Assembly (NCBI GenBank): GCA_013399875.1
Contig: VXAZ01009496.1
Span: forward strand, 1,218,465 to 1,282,464
Reading direction: 5' to 3'
Origin: Gymnorhina tibicen
Taxonomy: Eukaryota > Chordata > Aves > Passeriformes > Artamidae
Length of the DNA: 64,000 nt
Numbering within the stretch: position 1 is the first letter of the stretch; the number at the start of each line of letters is the position of its first letter. Under the pieces are notes generated by a model. The model saw nothing but the letters and a program-made list of their open reading frames with translations. It had not been told where the DNA came from and searched no databases. This document shows, piece after piece, positions 9,591 to 23,785 of this stretch. The translations under genes and the position numbers were made by a program.

Positions 9591-12500
9591 CTGTTCCTTC
9601 CAGCACTTATTATGACCATGTCCATACAACTGTAGTGTTAATTAATGAGAAGTTATATTCAGGTTTTAAAACAGTAGTTTACAGTACCCTAACCCATTTG
9701 AGAATCCCTCTTTTCATTCCTACCCTGTTACATTTACCTACCTACCATTAAGAAATACTACAGATGGAAGAGAGCAAGATGCTAGTGCCTTGCACTGCAA
9801 ATACATATATTGCATGGGATTGAAAACCCCATCTGAACACAGATGTTCATTGGCTTACAAAATCAAACACACCTGGACATCAAAAGGAAAAAATGTATTT
9901 AATTAAAAAGATCCTAAGATAGTATTAAAAATACCTCAAACACAGATACATCATTGTGAAGAACTTACCACAAATAAAATTAAAGTTCTCTATGAAGAAA
10001 AGTCACATTAATTTTCCTTTCAATCTGAGAAATTTACTTGCCAGCAAGCACTTTCTGTACTGCAACCAAGGCTGTAAGCTACAATGTAGAAAAGCACAAA
10101 CAAGAAAGATACGTCCCAAACCTGCTCCATGGTCACACTGAGTAGGGATGCTGAGATCATTACCAGTTTTGAAAAGAAAATAACTCACATAAGATAAAAC
10201 GGTATCAATTCTGCCTGCCAGTGACCTTGCAGCTTTCCTGGAGAGCTTTTCTGGAGCTGTGAACTGGTAACAGTTTGAACTCAAAGAACAGTGGCCCAGT
10301 GTCCCACCAGAGCAGAAGTGCTCTCACTGGGTGAGCTCTGAGTTGCAGATTGGGCCTGGCCCTGCAGGAATCCCGGGAATGTGCTGGTTATGACTGCTCA
10401 GTGGGGCGCTGCTTTCTGTGCTTAACCTCCTGTCTCTCCAAGACATCATTCCTCCCAGGACAGCCACATGTGATGCCAAGCACTTGGGTGCAACTGATTA
10501 CTTGAAGTCAAGAGAAAGGACTGCAGGCAGAGCTTAGGCAGGAGACACTGTGCATGTATGTCTGTCTGTCTGTCTGTGGGCATGCAGTGAAGGAAACACT
10601 ACTGCTCTGCAAAAGTGCACGAAAACACCAAAACTTTGCCTTTGAAACACCAAAAAGGCTTCTATGAGCACAGGCTCCCCTCACCTCAGCCCACCCCTGC
10701 ATAGGCTGCTTTTTAGCGTGCAGCTACATGTGCCTCCATACCCCTTCAGCCTTCACTCGCGTGCTCAGCCTTTGAGAGCCCCACCTTACTGGCAGTCAAG
10801 GTGTTAATGTGATATTGGCAGCCACTCTCCAGGAAATTGGACAGCACTCCAAACCACGGAAAGTTCCCAAACTCACCCTTCTTTATTGCTGGTGATTTGG
10901 CACAGAGCCTGCTCAGCCCTGTGGGCTGACATGTTAGCCACACCTCAAGGACACAGCTCTGCGGCTCAGTGTTGCCTATATGTGTTTGAAAGAGGTTCTT
11001 TCCTTTATGCTCCAGAAGCTTACAGAAGGCAGGAGGAAGATTTCCTTCCCCTCCCCCACCCCATCCCTTTATTTTCACAGGCTTTGCTCATAAACGGATT
11101 GGGAATACTCGGTGGGAATATATTCTCTGTAAATAGTTTCTTCTGTCTGCCTCCTCTGTGCAGCCAGGAATGAAGCCAGAAAAAGACTGTTCAAAAGAAG
11201 CCTGTCTCTTTAGCACTAGGAGTTAAGATATTCAGCTGGGCTGAGCAGGTCTCAGCCCTGTCCCCTCAGCATTTATGCAATCTACGTTAGATAATGAAGT
11301 AAAATCAGCCATGATCTGAAGACCACCTACGAGGCTGCCACCCACCCTCCCCATCCATCCATTACTGATGTATCGTCCTGAGCTGTCTTCCTGTCCCCAG
11401 CCGGCCCTGCCCCGCAGGACCTGGCAGCAGGAGTGGGAGCAGTGCCACAGCCCTGTGCCACAGCACGGGTGGGGTTCTGCTCCCTGGCGGAGCCTTCCCC
11501 GGGCGTCTCCTCTGGCACAAGACCTGGCTGTACCTAATTTGTGGCCCTGCCACAAGACTCCATAGGCACACAAAGAAGTTGGGACAACTTGAGAAGTTAT
11601 CCGGTGCCCACTGCCAGGCGTGTGACCATTGTGTTACTGGTCCTGCACGAGTACATGATGCTGATGGACTTGCCCTGCTCTGCCAGGGAGACAACCCTTC
11701 GGAAGGCATCAGGGAGGCAGGCTGCGAAGAGCAAAGAAGCCTCTTTGTTTTAACCAGCTGTGACAGAGTAGTCGAAGGGAGCAGCTTTCCGTGGTTTCCT
11801 TGCAGGTTTCTTTCCTTTAGGTGGCGGTATGTGTTTGCAGCTCCCCGCAGCACCGCCTGCGCTCCCAGCCTTGCGCCGAGCATCCTCAGCCGGTGCTCAA
11901 CCAGCGCTGGGTTAATTTTCCAGAAAATCCTGCACAAGCAATTAAAATGTTAATGTTGTGAGGGAAATGCCTCTGTTGAAGTAAACTCATTCGAGAGTCG
12001 GTTGTGCTCGGTGGAAGGGGAACAGTCTATTGATTTTGAACAAGGTCATATCTCATCAGACTTGCCACCTGGATTATTTTTGTTTGCGCTGATCAGCTAC
12101 GAAGTCCTTGATTTCCCAGCGAGTCTGAAATCACCTTAATGAAGCAGAAATTTAAGGGGGGGTATGTTTTCCCTCCCAAGACTTTTCTTTATTACAGAAA
12201 TGTGCTCCGTCACCTGTTTATCTCTGACCACCTGCTCACCTCTGTGTTTGTTAACCTTATTTCACTAAGGCAGCAATAACTGATGCAAAAATCTCAGTCC
12301 TGGCAGCTGCCAAACGAATTCACACCTTACACTGGGATTTGTGCTGCAGCCAGCCACTGTCTTCCCTCAGTAGGATGGGAATGCCTCAAAGTGGAATTAT
12401 CTTAGAAACCAACAAATTCAGCAGCAACAGTCGTGTGGGCATAGGGTAGTTCTGCATTGTACTGTATTTATAGTAGAAAGGACTATAATAGAAGGAAAGT

Positions 12501-14417
12501 TGTCCACTTTTTTTACAGCAGTTCCTGCTGATGGAGGCTGCATGAGAATAACCCCATTAAGACAAGGTATGCTCAGTGAGAGCATGCTGGTATTTCATTA
12601 TGAGCAAGAGACACCTGGGACAGAGAAGCAGAGGCACCTAACATCTCATTTCATTTGCAGATTCCTTATGGTCTCTGCCCAGAGCTTGTAGTCTTTCCTC
12701 CCCAAGCCAAAGGTCTTACAATGCTCTCCTTTCATGAATGTGGTCACACTGGAAAAGGTGGATGTGCTTTTTCATCATATCTAAAATAGGTTATGCTATT
12801 TCTAGTGATATGGGCTATGACTCTCTAACCCAAATGCTAGGGTATTTGCATGCTTAATTCACAAGTCTAATTGCCATAATTGCACATGCTCATTAGGCAA
12901 TTTTGTGTGCAAATGCTGAGTTAGGCACATAACTAGGCATAGTCTTTGCAGTGTGATTTGGTTCAACACTCATGGAAAATTTGTGAACAAATTAGACATG
13001 CAATTGAATGCACATTTTCTACGCTAAGAAGCTGGGCAGGGCCTGGCACCAGGCAGACTGCAGTCTAAATGAATAAGCAGAATGTACCACCCTTGTGAGT
13101 CCTGGTGTAAGACTGAGTCCTTCAGAGAAAAAATCAGACCTGAGCTGTCCTTCACATTATCCAAAGATCCACACCCTCCTTTCAGGCTGAGCTGGAATAC
13201 TGGGAGGCAAAACAAATTTAACATTCATCTAAGAAAACAAAACAAAACAAAATAACACCACAAACCCACCAACAACAATTGTGAAGCTCTAATATTATGA
13301 TCTGATTGCTGAGGACGGGTAGATACAGAGCCTCCCTGTCAGAAGGGAGACAAAGCCAGCCTGTCTCTTCTTATATTCCCACAGAAGACACAACAGTGAG
13401 TAACCCAAGTAGCTCAGTGTTAGCAATAAAAGATACTAGCACAGCTTTTACCCGGCACAGCTGATTTGAGTTAGAGCCCGCCTGTGCAAGCATGACTATA
13501 AGAAAGCCCAACTTTCACGGTCTAATGTTCGTAATTTCTCTCTCTCACTAAAGATATATGTTCTTCTAAGGAAAACTACAGAGGAAAATCCCCCAAAAGT
13601 AAGAATTCAAGGCACTGAAAGATTGAGTTATGGTTTGTTTAATCCTTCGATTTTATCCTTCCCAAGCCAGTCTGCAAACTCTCTTGCTCTGAATTTATGA
13701 CAAGCAGGACTAAAGGGACTGTCTATAGATTAACATTGACATTTCCTTTGTGCATTAATCCTTTGAATCTCATTTACCATACATTTCTGCTGAATGACAT
13801 AAAAATGATCATTTTTTTATTACTGAGTAGATTATGATGAGGGGCATTTTCACCACCATTCAGAAAAATATCGAACAGGAGTCAGAGCTGTCTTTTTACT
13901 TTTGCCTGTACATGGCAACGTGGGCTCCCTGTGAGGGACTGCTTTTTAGAGGACAACGAGGTGCAGCTCCATTCTGCATATTCCCATGAGCCAAAAGCAC
14001 AGGATGCCGCAAGGTCAGGGATACTACATGGGCTGTAACACCGCTTAGCAATGAGCCCTTTGGATGGAGACACTCAAAGCTGGGACATCCTCAGCTTTGC
14101 CATGGCTGCATGGAGGAGTCCTCCCTGCCCAAGCAGAGGCTGCAGCTCCATCATCTAACATGGCTCCTTGCCCAAAAATTTTTGGTAGAAAGTACACTTG
14201 CTAGCTGCAGGTACATACCACAGCACTTACTCATGCACCATGAGGCTTCCGTGCCACCAAAAGCATAGCCTGACACATGTAGTTTCAGAGGAAAGAAGAG
14301 TTGTGATGGTGCTGTTTCCTGTAAACTGCAGATTTGCATTAAATTTCCTTAGGTTTAGAAGTATGAAGAACCTGAAGTTGACATATATTAGAATACATAC
14401 ATCATGGAAACAGATAT
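9591..14417. other. 4.8 kb without a recognisable gene; candidate regulatory blocks inside
   Basis: No exon or clear retrotransposon. A (TCTG)n run sits at 10559-10577. Bases 11950-12330 have a composition and motif density (TGTTTATC, TGTTTGTTAACC, AATCTC) like conserved noncoding DNA. Bases 12840-13020 hold an octamer-like ATTTGCAT and a short inverted repeat (AATTGCC 12869-12875, GGCAATT 12896-12902). The 191-codon minus-strand frame at 11362-11937 has no recognisable domain. Confidence 0.4.
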
Positions 14418-15010
14418 AGAATCATAGAATCATAGAATGGTTTGTGTTGGAAGATCATCTAGTTCCACCCCCGCTGCTGTGGGCAGAGACGTGTTCCACT
14501 ACACCTGGTTGCTCAAACCCCCATACAGCCTGGCCTTGAACCCTCCTAGGGATGAGGCATCCACAACCTCTCTGGGAAACTTGTTGAGTGCCTCACCACC
14601 ACAAAAGTAAACAATTTCTTCCTAATACCCAATCTAAACCTACCCTCTTTCAGTTTAAAGCCATTACCCCTTGTTCTATCACTTATAAAAATTCCCTCTC
14701 CAGCTCTCTTGTAACCCCTTTAGGTACTGGAAGATGCTACAAGGTCTCCCTGGAGCCTTCTCTTCTCCAGGCTGAACAACCCCATCTCTCTTGGCCTGTC
14801 TCATATGAGAGGTGCTCCAGCCCTCTGATCTTCTTCTTTGCCCTCTTCTGGACTTGCTCCAGAAAGGTTCATGTCCTTAGATTCTAAAGCTGGGGGCCCC
14901 AGAGCTGGATTCCAGGTGGGGTCTCATGAGAGCGGAGTGGAGAGGCAGAATCACCTCCCTCGACCTGCACATTTCTTTGATGCACCCCAGGATATGGGTG
15001 ACTGCCTGGG
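14418..15010 (-). mobile_element. CR1 LINE 3' end, 5'-truncated
   Basis: The plus strand begins with AATCATAGAATCATAGAATGG, the reverse complement of the CR1 3' tail. It then reads through the familiar antisense CR1 order: CAGCCTGGCCTTGAAC, AATTTCTTCCTAATACCCAATCTAAACC, CCCTTGTTCTATCAC, CTTCTCCAGGCTGAAC, CTCCAGCCCTCTGATC, and GGGGCCCCAGAGCTGGA. It ends near 15010, where the ATAGAT array starts. The copy is longer and less diverged than most in the window. Confidence 0.94.
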
Positions 15011-15108
15011 ATATAGATAGATTATAGATATAGATATAGATATAGATATAGATATAGATATAGATATAGATATAGATATAGATATAGATGATATATAGAT
15101 ATAGATGT
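15011..15108. repeat. (ATAGAT)n hexanucleotide array
   Basis: About 98 bases of ATAGAT units, nearly perfect, with small interruptions near 15015-15025 and 15088-15095. It lies directly at the truncated end of the CR1 copy. The isoleucine-serine rich minus-strand frame at 14951-15154 is its translation. Confidence 0.95.
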
Positions 15109-17149
15109 AGACCAACTTAAAGAGTTCAGCGCACAACACTCCTGTCATCCCCACCTTTTGTTCTTCTCCACAAGAAAGGATATTTTGAACCTGTACAAGT
15201 TCAGAGAAGAGATAAATGGCATGAATAAGCTGTGGTGTAAGCTGGAAACTAAAGCAGAGAGTCTGAGGGATTCAGGGCTGCTGAAGTCCTCTTTGTCACC
15301 AAAATTACAGCATCATGAAATGAGAGGAGAGGAGAGGAGAGGAGAGGAGAGGAGAGGACTGCAGTCATCACATGAGCAAACACAATGGAGCTCTATTCAC
15401 CCAGAGCCAAGCAGACCCTTATGGTGCTGTCCTTGAACATTTTGTCATGCTGCATCTTTAAATGGACAGAGTTACTCTGGTATTACGCGGAGCTGACTGG
15501 GAACTTCCTTGTGTTCAACGTTTTAAATGTAGCATGGAAAAATATATACAAAAGTGCTGTAACTGTCTGGGAGAGGTATGGGGGAACAAGGGAGAGAAGG
15601 AAAGAAGGGTGAGGGAAGGGAGAAAAAGCATTCATATAACATTGCATGTGCCTATGATGCTAGCAAACATTGACATTAGGCTTCCATGGTTTATTAATAT
15701 AAAATTCTCAATTAAACAAAAAAACATAGAATGTATAAAAATTGATGTTGCACAGTAAATTAATGTGAACAGGAGAAAAACACACCCAAATGAAAATTCA
15801 GGGGCTAAATACGCCACCCTGCTTTATAGCACATACAGCAGAGTAAGCCTAGGAAATATTCCTTAGGCTATAAAATTACACAAAGGACTAGAGTGCCCCA
15901 TTTTTCTTTTTAATTTAAAGAAAATAGCCAGAGCCATTGAAGAGAGGGAATTGACCTCTTTGGGTCTCTCACTTTCTCAGAGACATTTCTGGTCAATCAA
16001 GCCCGTACATCATTCCTGGAAGAATGACCACAGCCTCAGCTCTTCTGGCCTCTACCCTGGAAGCCATTGCTTATATTTCCATTATCCCACTGTATGTTAG
16101 ACCTGTCCACAGCCTTCATCAATGGTGAAAGGTCAGAAGTCTCCCAAACTTAGATATTGGCATATAATCTTCAATAAGTTAGGCACAGAAATTTCAAAAT
16201 CCATATTCCTGAGTGATGGGACATGTCATCCCCCCTTTATGCTTCTTTTCAAGGGGTTACAGGCGGTTTGGACAGTGCAGCTTTACAATCCACCCATTTT
16301 AAAAACAATTAAAATAATATAGAGTTGATTTTTTTTATTTTTTTTAAGCACCACAGCTTGCAGGAGTGCTGAGTGTGAATGGCTCCTTCCCATATAACAT
16401 AGCATGCAATACCCTCCTGGGGTGGGGACCACAGCCACTGAGCATCCCTGCTTTGAAGGCATGCCCCACTTTCCTGACACTGGGAATGGGAAGAGACAAT
16501 GGGTTCCTGCTTGGGAGCAAGGAAACACTGCAAAGCCAAAAGCCGTACCCAAGCTGCTCACAGATGTGACTATGCCCAAGATGATCAGGGAGGCATTTCC
16601 TAGTGCTGGCTGTGCCTCAGGTTATAAATCATTTCCATTTTCCTTTGCTAAGGTTCTTTTTTATTTTTCCCTTTCTCATGGGGAAGATAAGCTCTCCTGC
16701 AAGGGTGGCACAGCTCAATAAGAAAAAAGCCTCCCTCCAAATCATTCGGGATCCTGGGTGTGCTGAGGGCTGCACTTAGCCTCGGCTCTCAGAGCAACGA
16801 GGGTGCTTCAGAGCCAAGGCTGTGCCTAGCTGGGGGGGAGGCAATTATCCGCCAGGAAATGTGGTGGGGGAGACACCACACACACACGCACAGAGAGACA
16901 ATGCGGGCCTGATCTCCAGAAGTGCGGAACACTTGTGAGGCAGCGAACACCTCCGGCACTCTATGCCAGGAGTTAAGAGCATTCGGCACTTTAGGAGAGT
17001 TGCTAAGCATCCCCAGAATCTGTGTAGGGGTTTTTACCTGTGGTCGGAGTCTCCGTTACCCTGAGATCGCTTTACACCTAATTAAGATAAATCACAGAGA
17101 AATATACAAAGATGCATAATTTACCCGCTCTTCGACTGATTTAAGTGTA
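15109..17149. other. Intergenic DNA with a GAGGA microsatellite
   Basis: A (GAGGA)n run at 15322-15358 and a short CA run near 16876-16890 are the only repeats seen. No exon is recognised. Confidence 0.5.
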
Positions 17150-17264
17150 TCCCCGCAGGGAACTACACCCATTTAACTAAAATCAAGTTAGAAATCAATT
17201 TAGTTACATTAGTGCATTTTCGGTATGGAATAGCCCTTAATTTGAATGGGAATAAAGACCCACT
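17150..17264. mobile_element. Possible decayed palindromic DNA-transposon fragment
   Basis: The ATTTAACTAAAAT ... AATTTAGTTACATTAGTGCA arrangement is an imperfect inverted repeat. It recalls an ancient amniote element built around TTTAACTAAA/TTTAGTTAAA. The copy is short and diverged, and the family is not certain. Confidence 0.35.
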
Positions 17265-20200
17265 ATGGGCCGATTGATTCTGTTAGGTGAAGGGAAAGCT
17301 TTTACACTCAATATAGCTACAAACAAAATCTGTTTCAGAACGCTACAGGATATTATATATGGGAAACATGTGGGTATAGGCTTGGCTTTTTTTGCACAGC
17401 TCTGAACATCCTCATTCCTCCTGTGATTTCAGGCATTCCCACACAGAGTTATCCCAGAAAACCCTGAAAAAGGGGGCACTTTACCTTCCAAGAACCATGG
17501 GGGCTTACTTTCAGTGGCAGAATGTGTGAGGGATCAGAAAGGTCTTTCCAATTTAATGTGTGAGCTCAGGAGACACAGGAGAAAGGAAAAGCCTGCCCTC
17601 CAGGAGCACTCAGGGGGAAAATGATGCACACTGGCAGGGAAAAGAGTCAGGATAAGAAATCCCATCTCAGCTTGCTGTGTGCCCCCTCAAAGCAGGGACA
17701 AGGACTGAGCATAGCATTACAGGTTGCAGGGAGGGAGCAGATCTGTTTGCATCCAGCAGGACCTGGCAGGGAGCGGGTGTCATGCGTGGAACAGCTTGAG
17801 CAGCACATGTCCCCAGAAGGAGGGCTGAAGTGTCCCTTCAGCTGGCTCACTTTCCTCCAAGGCACAGAGGGGGCTGATGAGAGCACTGGCGGAGCCTGGG
17901 AACACCAAGTGGTCCTGAGGGCCTGTTTGCAGCCACCTCTGGTTAACACAATTCTGGCTCCATTTTCTGTCCAAAGCAGATCCCACAGCAGTTGTGTCCC
18001 ATGGGATTCCCATTTGACCCCATTGCCTTCCCACATCTTTGCATGTGAGGGAGAGATGAGGCAAGGGAGAGGGAACAATAATCAGGGGTTTTCCAGCAAC
18101 AATAGTCTGCTCATCCCAATTGCCTAATTTTCACTACTGTAATTTCTTAGACCTCTGAAGATAGCTTGCTAATCTTGTCCCCATTATCCTGCTCTTGACC
18201 TTCAAACACAGTCCTGGGAACAACGTTATCAAAGATATATGAAGGAAGACTCTAGGTGGCACTTCAGGCTGCATAACTGTGACCTTGTCTGTCAAGACAC
18301 GCAGCATTTAAATCATAAGTTTAATCAGGTAATCCTTAGGCAATCAGGGTGATCAGCAAAAGTGCGTTAGCATGGTGTAGTCCCTGCATCAATTTCCAGG
18401 ATACATTTCCAGTGTACCCAGAACTATAGTTCAGCTCCACTTCACCAGCAGAAATCAAGAGAAATCTCAGTCAAGAAAACCAAACTACTCACTGGAATAA
18501 ATCAGATATAGCCCCATGGAGCTCTTGCAAGACCACAAGTTTGTCACCTCTGCAGAAGCAAGAAACCTAAATGTATGTGTAAGCTTCAGATACTAGAAAT
18601 GAATGCTATAGTAAAACCACGGGCAATTCAGCAAAACACTGCACTACTCCAACACCTGCTGAAGGGGTACACAGGCTGTATATTTTATTTCTGTTCAAAT
18701 TGCTTTGTCTATTTTCTGCACATTTCATCAGAACAGAGCTAGAAATATTTCCTTTTCTCCTCTCTCTAACCCCCAGTGACTAGTCAGTGGGTGCCTCGGA
18801 CATGTGCTTGCTTGACAATTTACTAAGAATGAAGAAACAGAGCTTCAGTGAAGCATGCTCCAGCATGTTTTTTGGAATCGGGGCCCAAATGCCAATGCAT
18901 TTCTCAGTGGATCTCTGAAGGTGCTTTCCACACCACAATTATCTAATGGCAAAGCTGCCAAAGAAGGACTCTGCCTTTTCTCACCCACAGCTATTTGTTA
19001 CTCTCCCTCCTCCTTCCCATTTATCACTCCTAAGTGTGCTGATACCCTTTAAACTAAATCAGTGAAATAGCTGGTATTAGCAAAACCAGAAAAACCCTTC
19101 TGGTCTGTTTTAGACGACACCAGAAATAGCTGCCTTAACATAACTGTGGCAGGGGACAGGAAACTGCAGTAGGGAAAGGAGCAGAGAGGAAATGCAGTGG
19201 GAAGGACAAGGACCTCTTCCAACTGTTTTCTTCCTACAGAAGCACTAATGGTGATTAGCAGCCAGCTGTCTATACTAACTGGACAAAAAAAAAAAAAATT
19301 TCTGCTTCTTCCAAGATTCTCTTCACTGGATCTGTGTTAGACTAGCTCACAATTCAGCATCATGAAATCCCACAGACTGCCTGGAAAAGGGCAGAAGACA
19401 TGTAGGTCTCCCTATGCATGGGGTCTTCTTGTCTGCTGCAGCACGTCTCCAAGCCCTCCAGTGCAACACAGTCTTTGCCTCACCACCCTTTCCATGCCTC
19501 ATGCAAGGCCCCCAGGAGTGTTCATCTACCTGGGAGGGGAAAGACTGGTCCTTTTGCCTCTGGGCTTCACTAGCAAGCAAAAAAGCTGGGGCAGCTGCTC
19601 CAGGAGGATTATAACATCTTCTCCCACTGGGCCAATCCTTCCTCATCGGCTGCTGAACAGGCAGAGAAAAGGAAAAACAATAAGAAGAGGAATCCCAGCC
19701 AGCTTGTTGAGGATTTCTAAAATGAGGGTCAAGTTTTGACAAACATCTTTTCTTTCACAGTGAAACTAGTGGACCCAATTCAGAGTGGTTCCCACAACAA
19801 GCTTTCCTCTATTCCCTCCTAGGGAGAAGGAGCATAACCCATCAAAGCTGACACTCCATGCACAGGTTAGATATTCCCAGGTACACAGAGGTATGAATAT
19901 ATAGAGTAGAGGCAGAACAAAAAGGATGCTGTATTCATTTTTTATCAGGTTTTCTCCATCTCCATCTAAGTCCAGCTAAGAATAGCTGCAGAAGCATTGA
20001 ATAGTCATGGTATTGGCCAAAGTGAGTTCACCTTTCAGCAGAGGGAACATCAATCAGTCTTTCCCTCCCCACCTTAGCCTCTCTGTTTCAACAGCACCAG
20101 AACATTTCACCATTATTTTATTGCTCGTTACCTCCAGTTTATTGCTCTCACAGTGTAACCACAGTTTACCCCCAGGGATATAGTGAAGGCCTACTTCACC

Positions 20201-23200
20201 TTTTGAGCAAAGCTGTGGGCAAACTTCATGGCAGTCCCAACAGGAATTTTGGTCCCTAATTCCCAGTGAGGGTCAGGAGGGCTAGCGTTGAGTAACACTG
20301 ATGCATGCTCTATGTGACATGCTTGTGGTCCTACACATCGTGTGCACCTTCTCACAGTGGAGTCCCAGCACCCCGGGATCCCTTGGCCAGGCTTCTTCCA
20401 GAGAGCAGGAGCCCAAGGGGATGCAATGTCACTGGTGTCACTCTGCCCACCTAGGAAGCAAGGCAGCCAGGGCAACCCTCAGTGATACTGGCTGAAGGAT
20501 GGAGGACAGCAGGTTCCCAGGAGAGGCTCCAAGGTCACCCCTAGCATCCTGACTACCTTGTCAAGGCCACCAGGGGAGGACCACACCAATGCTCTGTCGA
20601 TGAGACAGCCTGGCACTGCACAGTGTGCCCATCACCAAGAGCAGGGACATGTCATTCTGGGGAAGAGGGGAGAAACAGCGACTAAATTTGGCAGGTACGA
20701 GATAGTGCTTGTAGGACTAAATCATGCTTCACAGTGCTGGGTTGGTGCAACACTCTGCTCATACCTTTGCTACCTACAGAACAGCTCTTCCTTTAAATCT
20801 CTAATTGCTATTGTCTCTTTGAGCCTGAGTGAAAAACTCAAACTATAGTTTTTTAATGCTTGCTTTTATATAGATGGAAGATGTAACCTAAAAAATTGGG
20901 GGGTTTTGTCCTCTGGGCCAGCTCTGGCCAGTCATGTCATAACGAGGAACACAATAAATGTCAGTTTGTCTTAGAAGACACTCATCAGGGATTTAGGTTC
21001 ACCATCCACAAACAGTATTATCTCCAGTGCCATAATCAGCCTGAAGGAGGAAGGGGTTCCTAGGACCTTTGGCATTTTGAGTGAAGTAAAGTTACACAAT
21101 TAAACTCCAGTTAGGAAATATCCATAACTTACCAACAGGGGAGAGCAGTTAAGAGCATTACCAGCTGTCAGCACCTGGGAAACTAAATTAAATGGCCAGA
21201 GCACTGAGATATGAAAACTGAAGGAAAAATCACATGTGCCTACTTTCTTTACGGCTGCAGTGTCATAGGTCATATGTTGTGCTAACCTGTAAGAAATAAT
21301 AGGAACTTGGAGATAAAATATAGCTCCAAATGTGAACTGGGGCATGGCATAGAAGAAGTTAAGCAAGGACAAACAGATTACTAGTACTCTGAAGTATAAA
21401 ATCACTGTCCCAGAGACTGCTCTCTCTCCTGCTAGCAGCTTCATAAACCAAACCAGCTGTTGCAAATAACACTGTTAGATTTTTAAAGACACCAAATTCC
21501 TTGGCTGGAAATAGAAATACAATTTCTTTAAACTAAAACTATTCTCCCATGTAAATTTGTTTGGGTTTTTTAAAAAAATTGAATTAGCAACATATGTAAT
21601 GACAGCCTTTCAGGGATATGTGATGCCTATAAAGAGATTCCTGAAAAAATTGCTATCACTCTTACAAATTTATCATTCCCTTCCTGAATATCCAATTATC
21701 TGGGCAATGTAAGGCAAAACAGAAAATAAAGAAGCAACAACTAAAGTGATTTGGGTGGGCTTTATGTGTGAGGAATTGTGGCCTCACATAGAGGAAAGGA
21801 GATCTCTTAACCCAGGTTTGTGAAATGGGGATAAGCAGTAATAGCAGGGACTGGTTCAACCAGTATTGGAGGAGAAAGATGAATGCATCAAGCATCTCCT
21901 GACTGAGAGCCTGAGGAGCCATAGTCACCTCCCGCCCTTCTGTGCAATGGAGCCACTTGTGTTCCCCAGCAGCGGCAGATACAGGACACCAACTACCACA
22001 TGTGTAGAGGGAATGTATCATCACTGTGTGGCATCAACAGCCTGATTTGGAGGGTTGGTGCAGGACACAGAGGTCTGGCATCATCCAACAAGAGGGGCTG
22101 GGAAGAGTGCGGGAGCAGATTTGGGGAAGGACAGCAGTAGCAGGGAAGAGGCTAGTGGGAGCTGGGGTCAAGCCTAGTTTTGTGTAAATTAAGAGAATGG
22201 CTAAAAGCAGGAAATGCTCACACTTCTCAGAAAGCTTTACAAGCACTGCTAATGAAATAGCAACCCTCCAAAATACTTTTGATCCTCTTCATTTTTCAAA
22301 GGCATCCATCTGAACAGCAGCTCCTGTCTCAGGATCTTCCTGTGGAGCAATGAGCAGAGCATGCTTATGGCCCAAGAGAAGCACAGTGACACTCAGCCAG
22401 CACTTGCCAGCCACAAGTACCAGCCTGTCTAATGAGGCCCTCCATGGCTCCTTTCCTTGCTGGCTGCACCCTGTGGGTGGCACTGGCATGGATGCCTCCA
22501 CCAAAACTCTTGCTTCATATCAGGGAGGTGCACCCATTTGTAACTCCTCTCTCCTGGCTCTGTGGGTGCCTCTGGCCACATCCCATGTTGAGGGGTAGGA
22601 ATGGTAGTGATGGAGCCTCCAAAGGAATGCTGACTCACCCCCATCCAGAGGTTGCAAGAAACACCCAGAAGTCTCTCTCAATGATTTGCTGCAGATGGGG
22701 AAATGTAAGTGACGGGCGCAATATCTCCCCAGCCTGCCATGGCTTTGAAATGCCATGGCCTCGCTAAAACAACACTGCTAAAACAAACACAGCAATTAAA
22801 AACCTCTGCGCAATGACTCTGGTTCTGCAAACAGACAAATGGGTGGCAGAGCGGTGGCAATGATGAGTGTTGCCCAGTAATCCATTTTCTCCAAGCTACA
22901 TAATGGTCACATCTATAAAGAAGTAGTAGAGGAAAGGGAGGGAAACGCAGGAAATCCATTATTGCCATAAAGGGAAGGAAACAGAACAGGAGCCTGGACC
23001 CAAATCTGGGTCCTCCTGGATTCCTGACCTCCTGCCAGGGTAAGATATTAGAAACTAATACCAGGGGTGGAGCAGCAGTAGCCGTGTCAGTGACTTATTC
23101 CCTTGGGAAAAGCAGAGCCACCCAGACAACTGGCACAGCGTCTCACTGTGTGCATGGCCTCGGAGAGCTCACCCATCACATAAGCAGCTGGCATGCTTCC

Positions 23201-23644
23201 TGCGATGAATGAAAAATGCAGATCATTTAACCTGGCTACCTGAGAGTTATCCCTATTATTGTCTCATAGAAATGGAAACAGAGTCATCCTGATGAGACTT
23301 TTGATACAAAAAAAGCATGTAGTATTACGTGAGATATCCAGGAAATGGAAGTCCAGATGGAAAAAGATTAGGAATTGCTCCTTGAGTTGTTTAAAATCAC
23401 AGCTGACCTTATTATTCGGTGTTCAAGCAGGAGAGAGAACTCTGAGACAGGACGACATTCAGGCTTTCTCCTTCCCCTGCCTATCCTGCTGCCGCCCATA
23501 CACGATTCTGGTCATGTGCTGCATTCTCACAGTTCCCACACAATCCCACCCTTGTGCTCCCAACTCGGGGACGAGGAAGCTGTTTATCACACAGCATTCC
23601 GTTTGTCACATTCGTTTCAGACGACGATAATACCCAGTTGCAAG
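17265..23644. other. 6.4 kb with nothing recognised
   Basis: A poly-A run (19286-19300) is the only simple repeat I note. Open frames of 100-170 codons (17621-18127, 17647-18078, 19347-19742) overlap on opposite strands and carry no familiar domain, so I do not call genes. Confidence 0.5.
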
Positions 23645-23785
23645 TAGCACATTTTACATCAGCAAATATTGCAGCAGTTTCTCCAGATGGGGAAGTGAAG
23701 GCTTAGAGGGGTAAAAAGACTTTCCTTTGGCCACCTAGCAAGTCACTGATCTCCCAAGTTCCAGTGCAAAATCAAACATCACTCC
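23645..23785 (-). mobile_element. MIR-like SINE
   Basis: In plus orientation the stretch reads CATTTTACATC, CAGATGGGGAAGTGAAGGC, TTAGAGGGGTAAAAAGAC, CCACCTAGCAAGTCACTGA and AGTTCCAGTGC. This is the reverse-complement order of an ancient MIR core plus 5' region. It is diverged, but the block order is kept. Confidence 0.65.

Noticed and set aside
11362..11937. 191-codon minus-strand frame in GC-richer DNA
   Set aside because: Overlaps equally long frames on the other strand and shows no domain or signal peptide.
17621..18127. 168-codon plus-strand frame
   Set aside because: Overlapped by a 143-codon minus-strand frame; composition-driven and no known motif.
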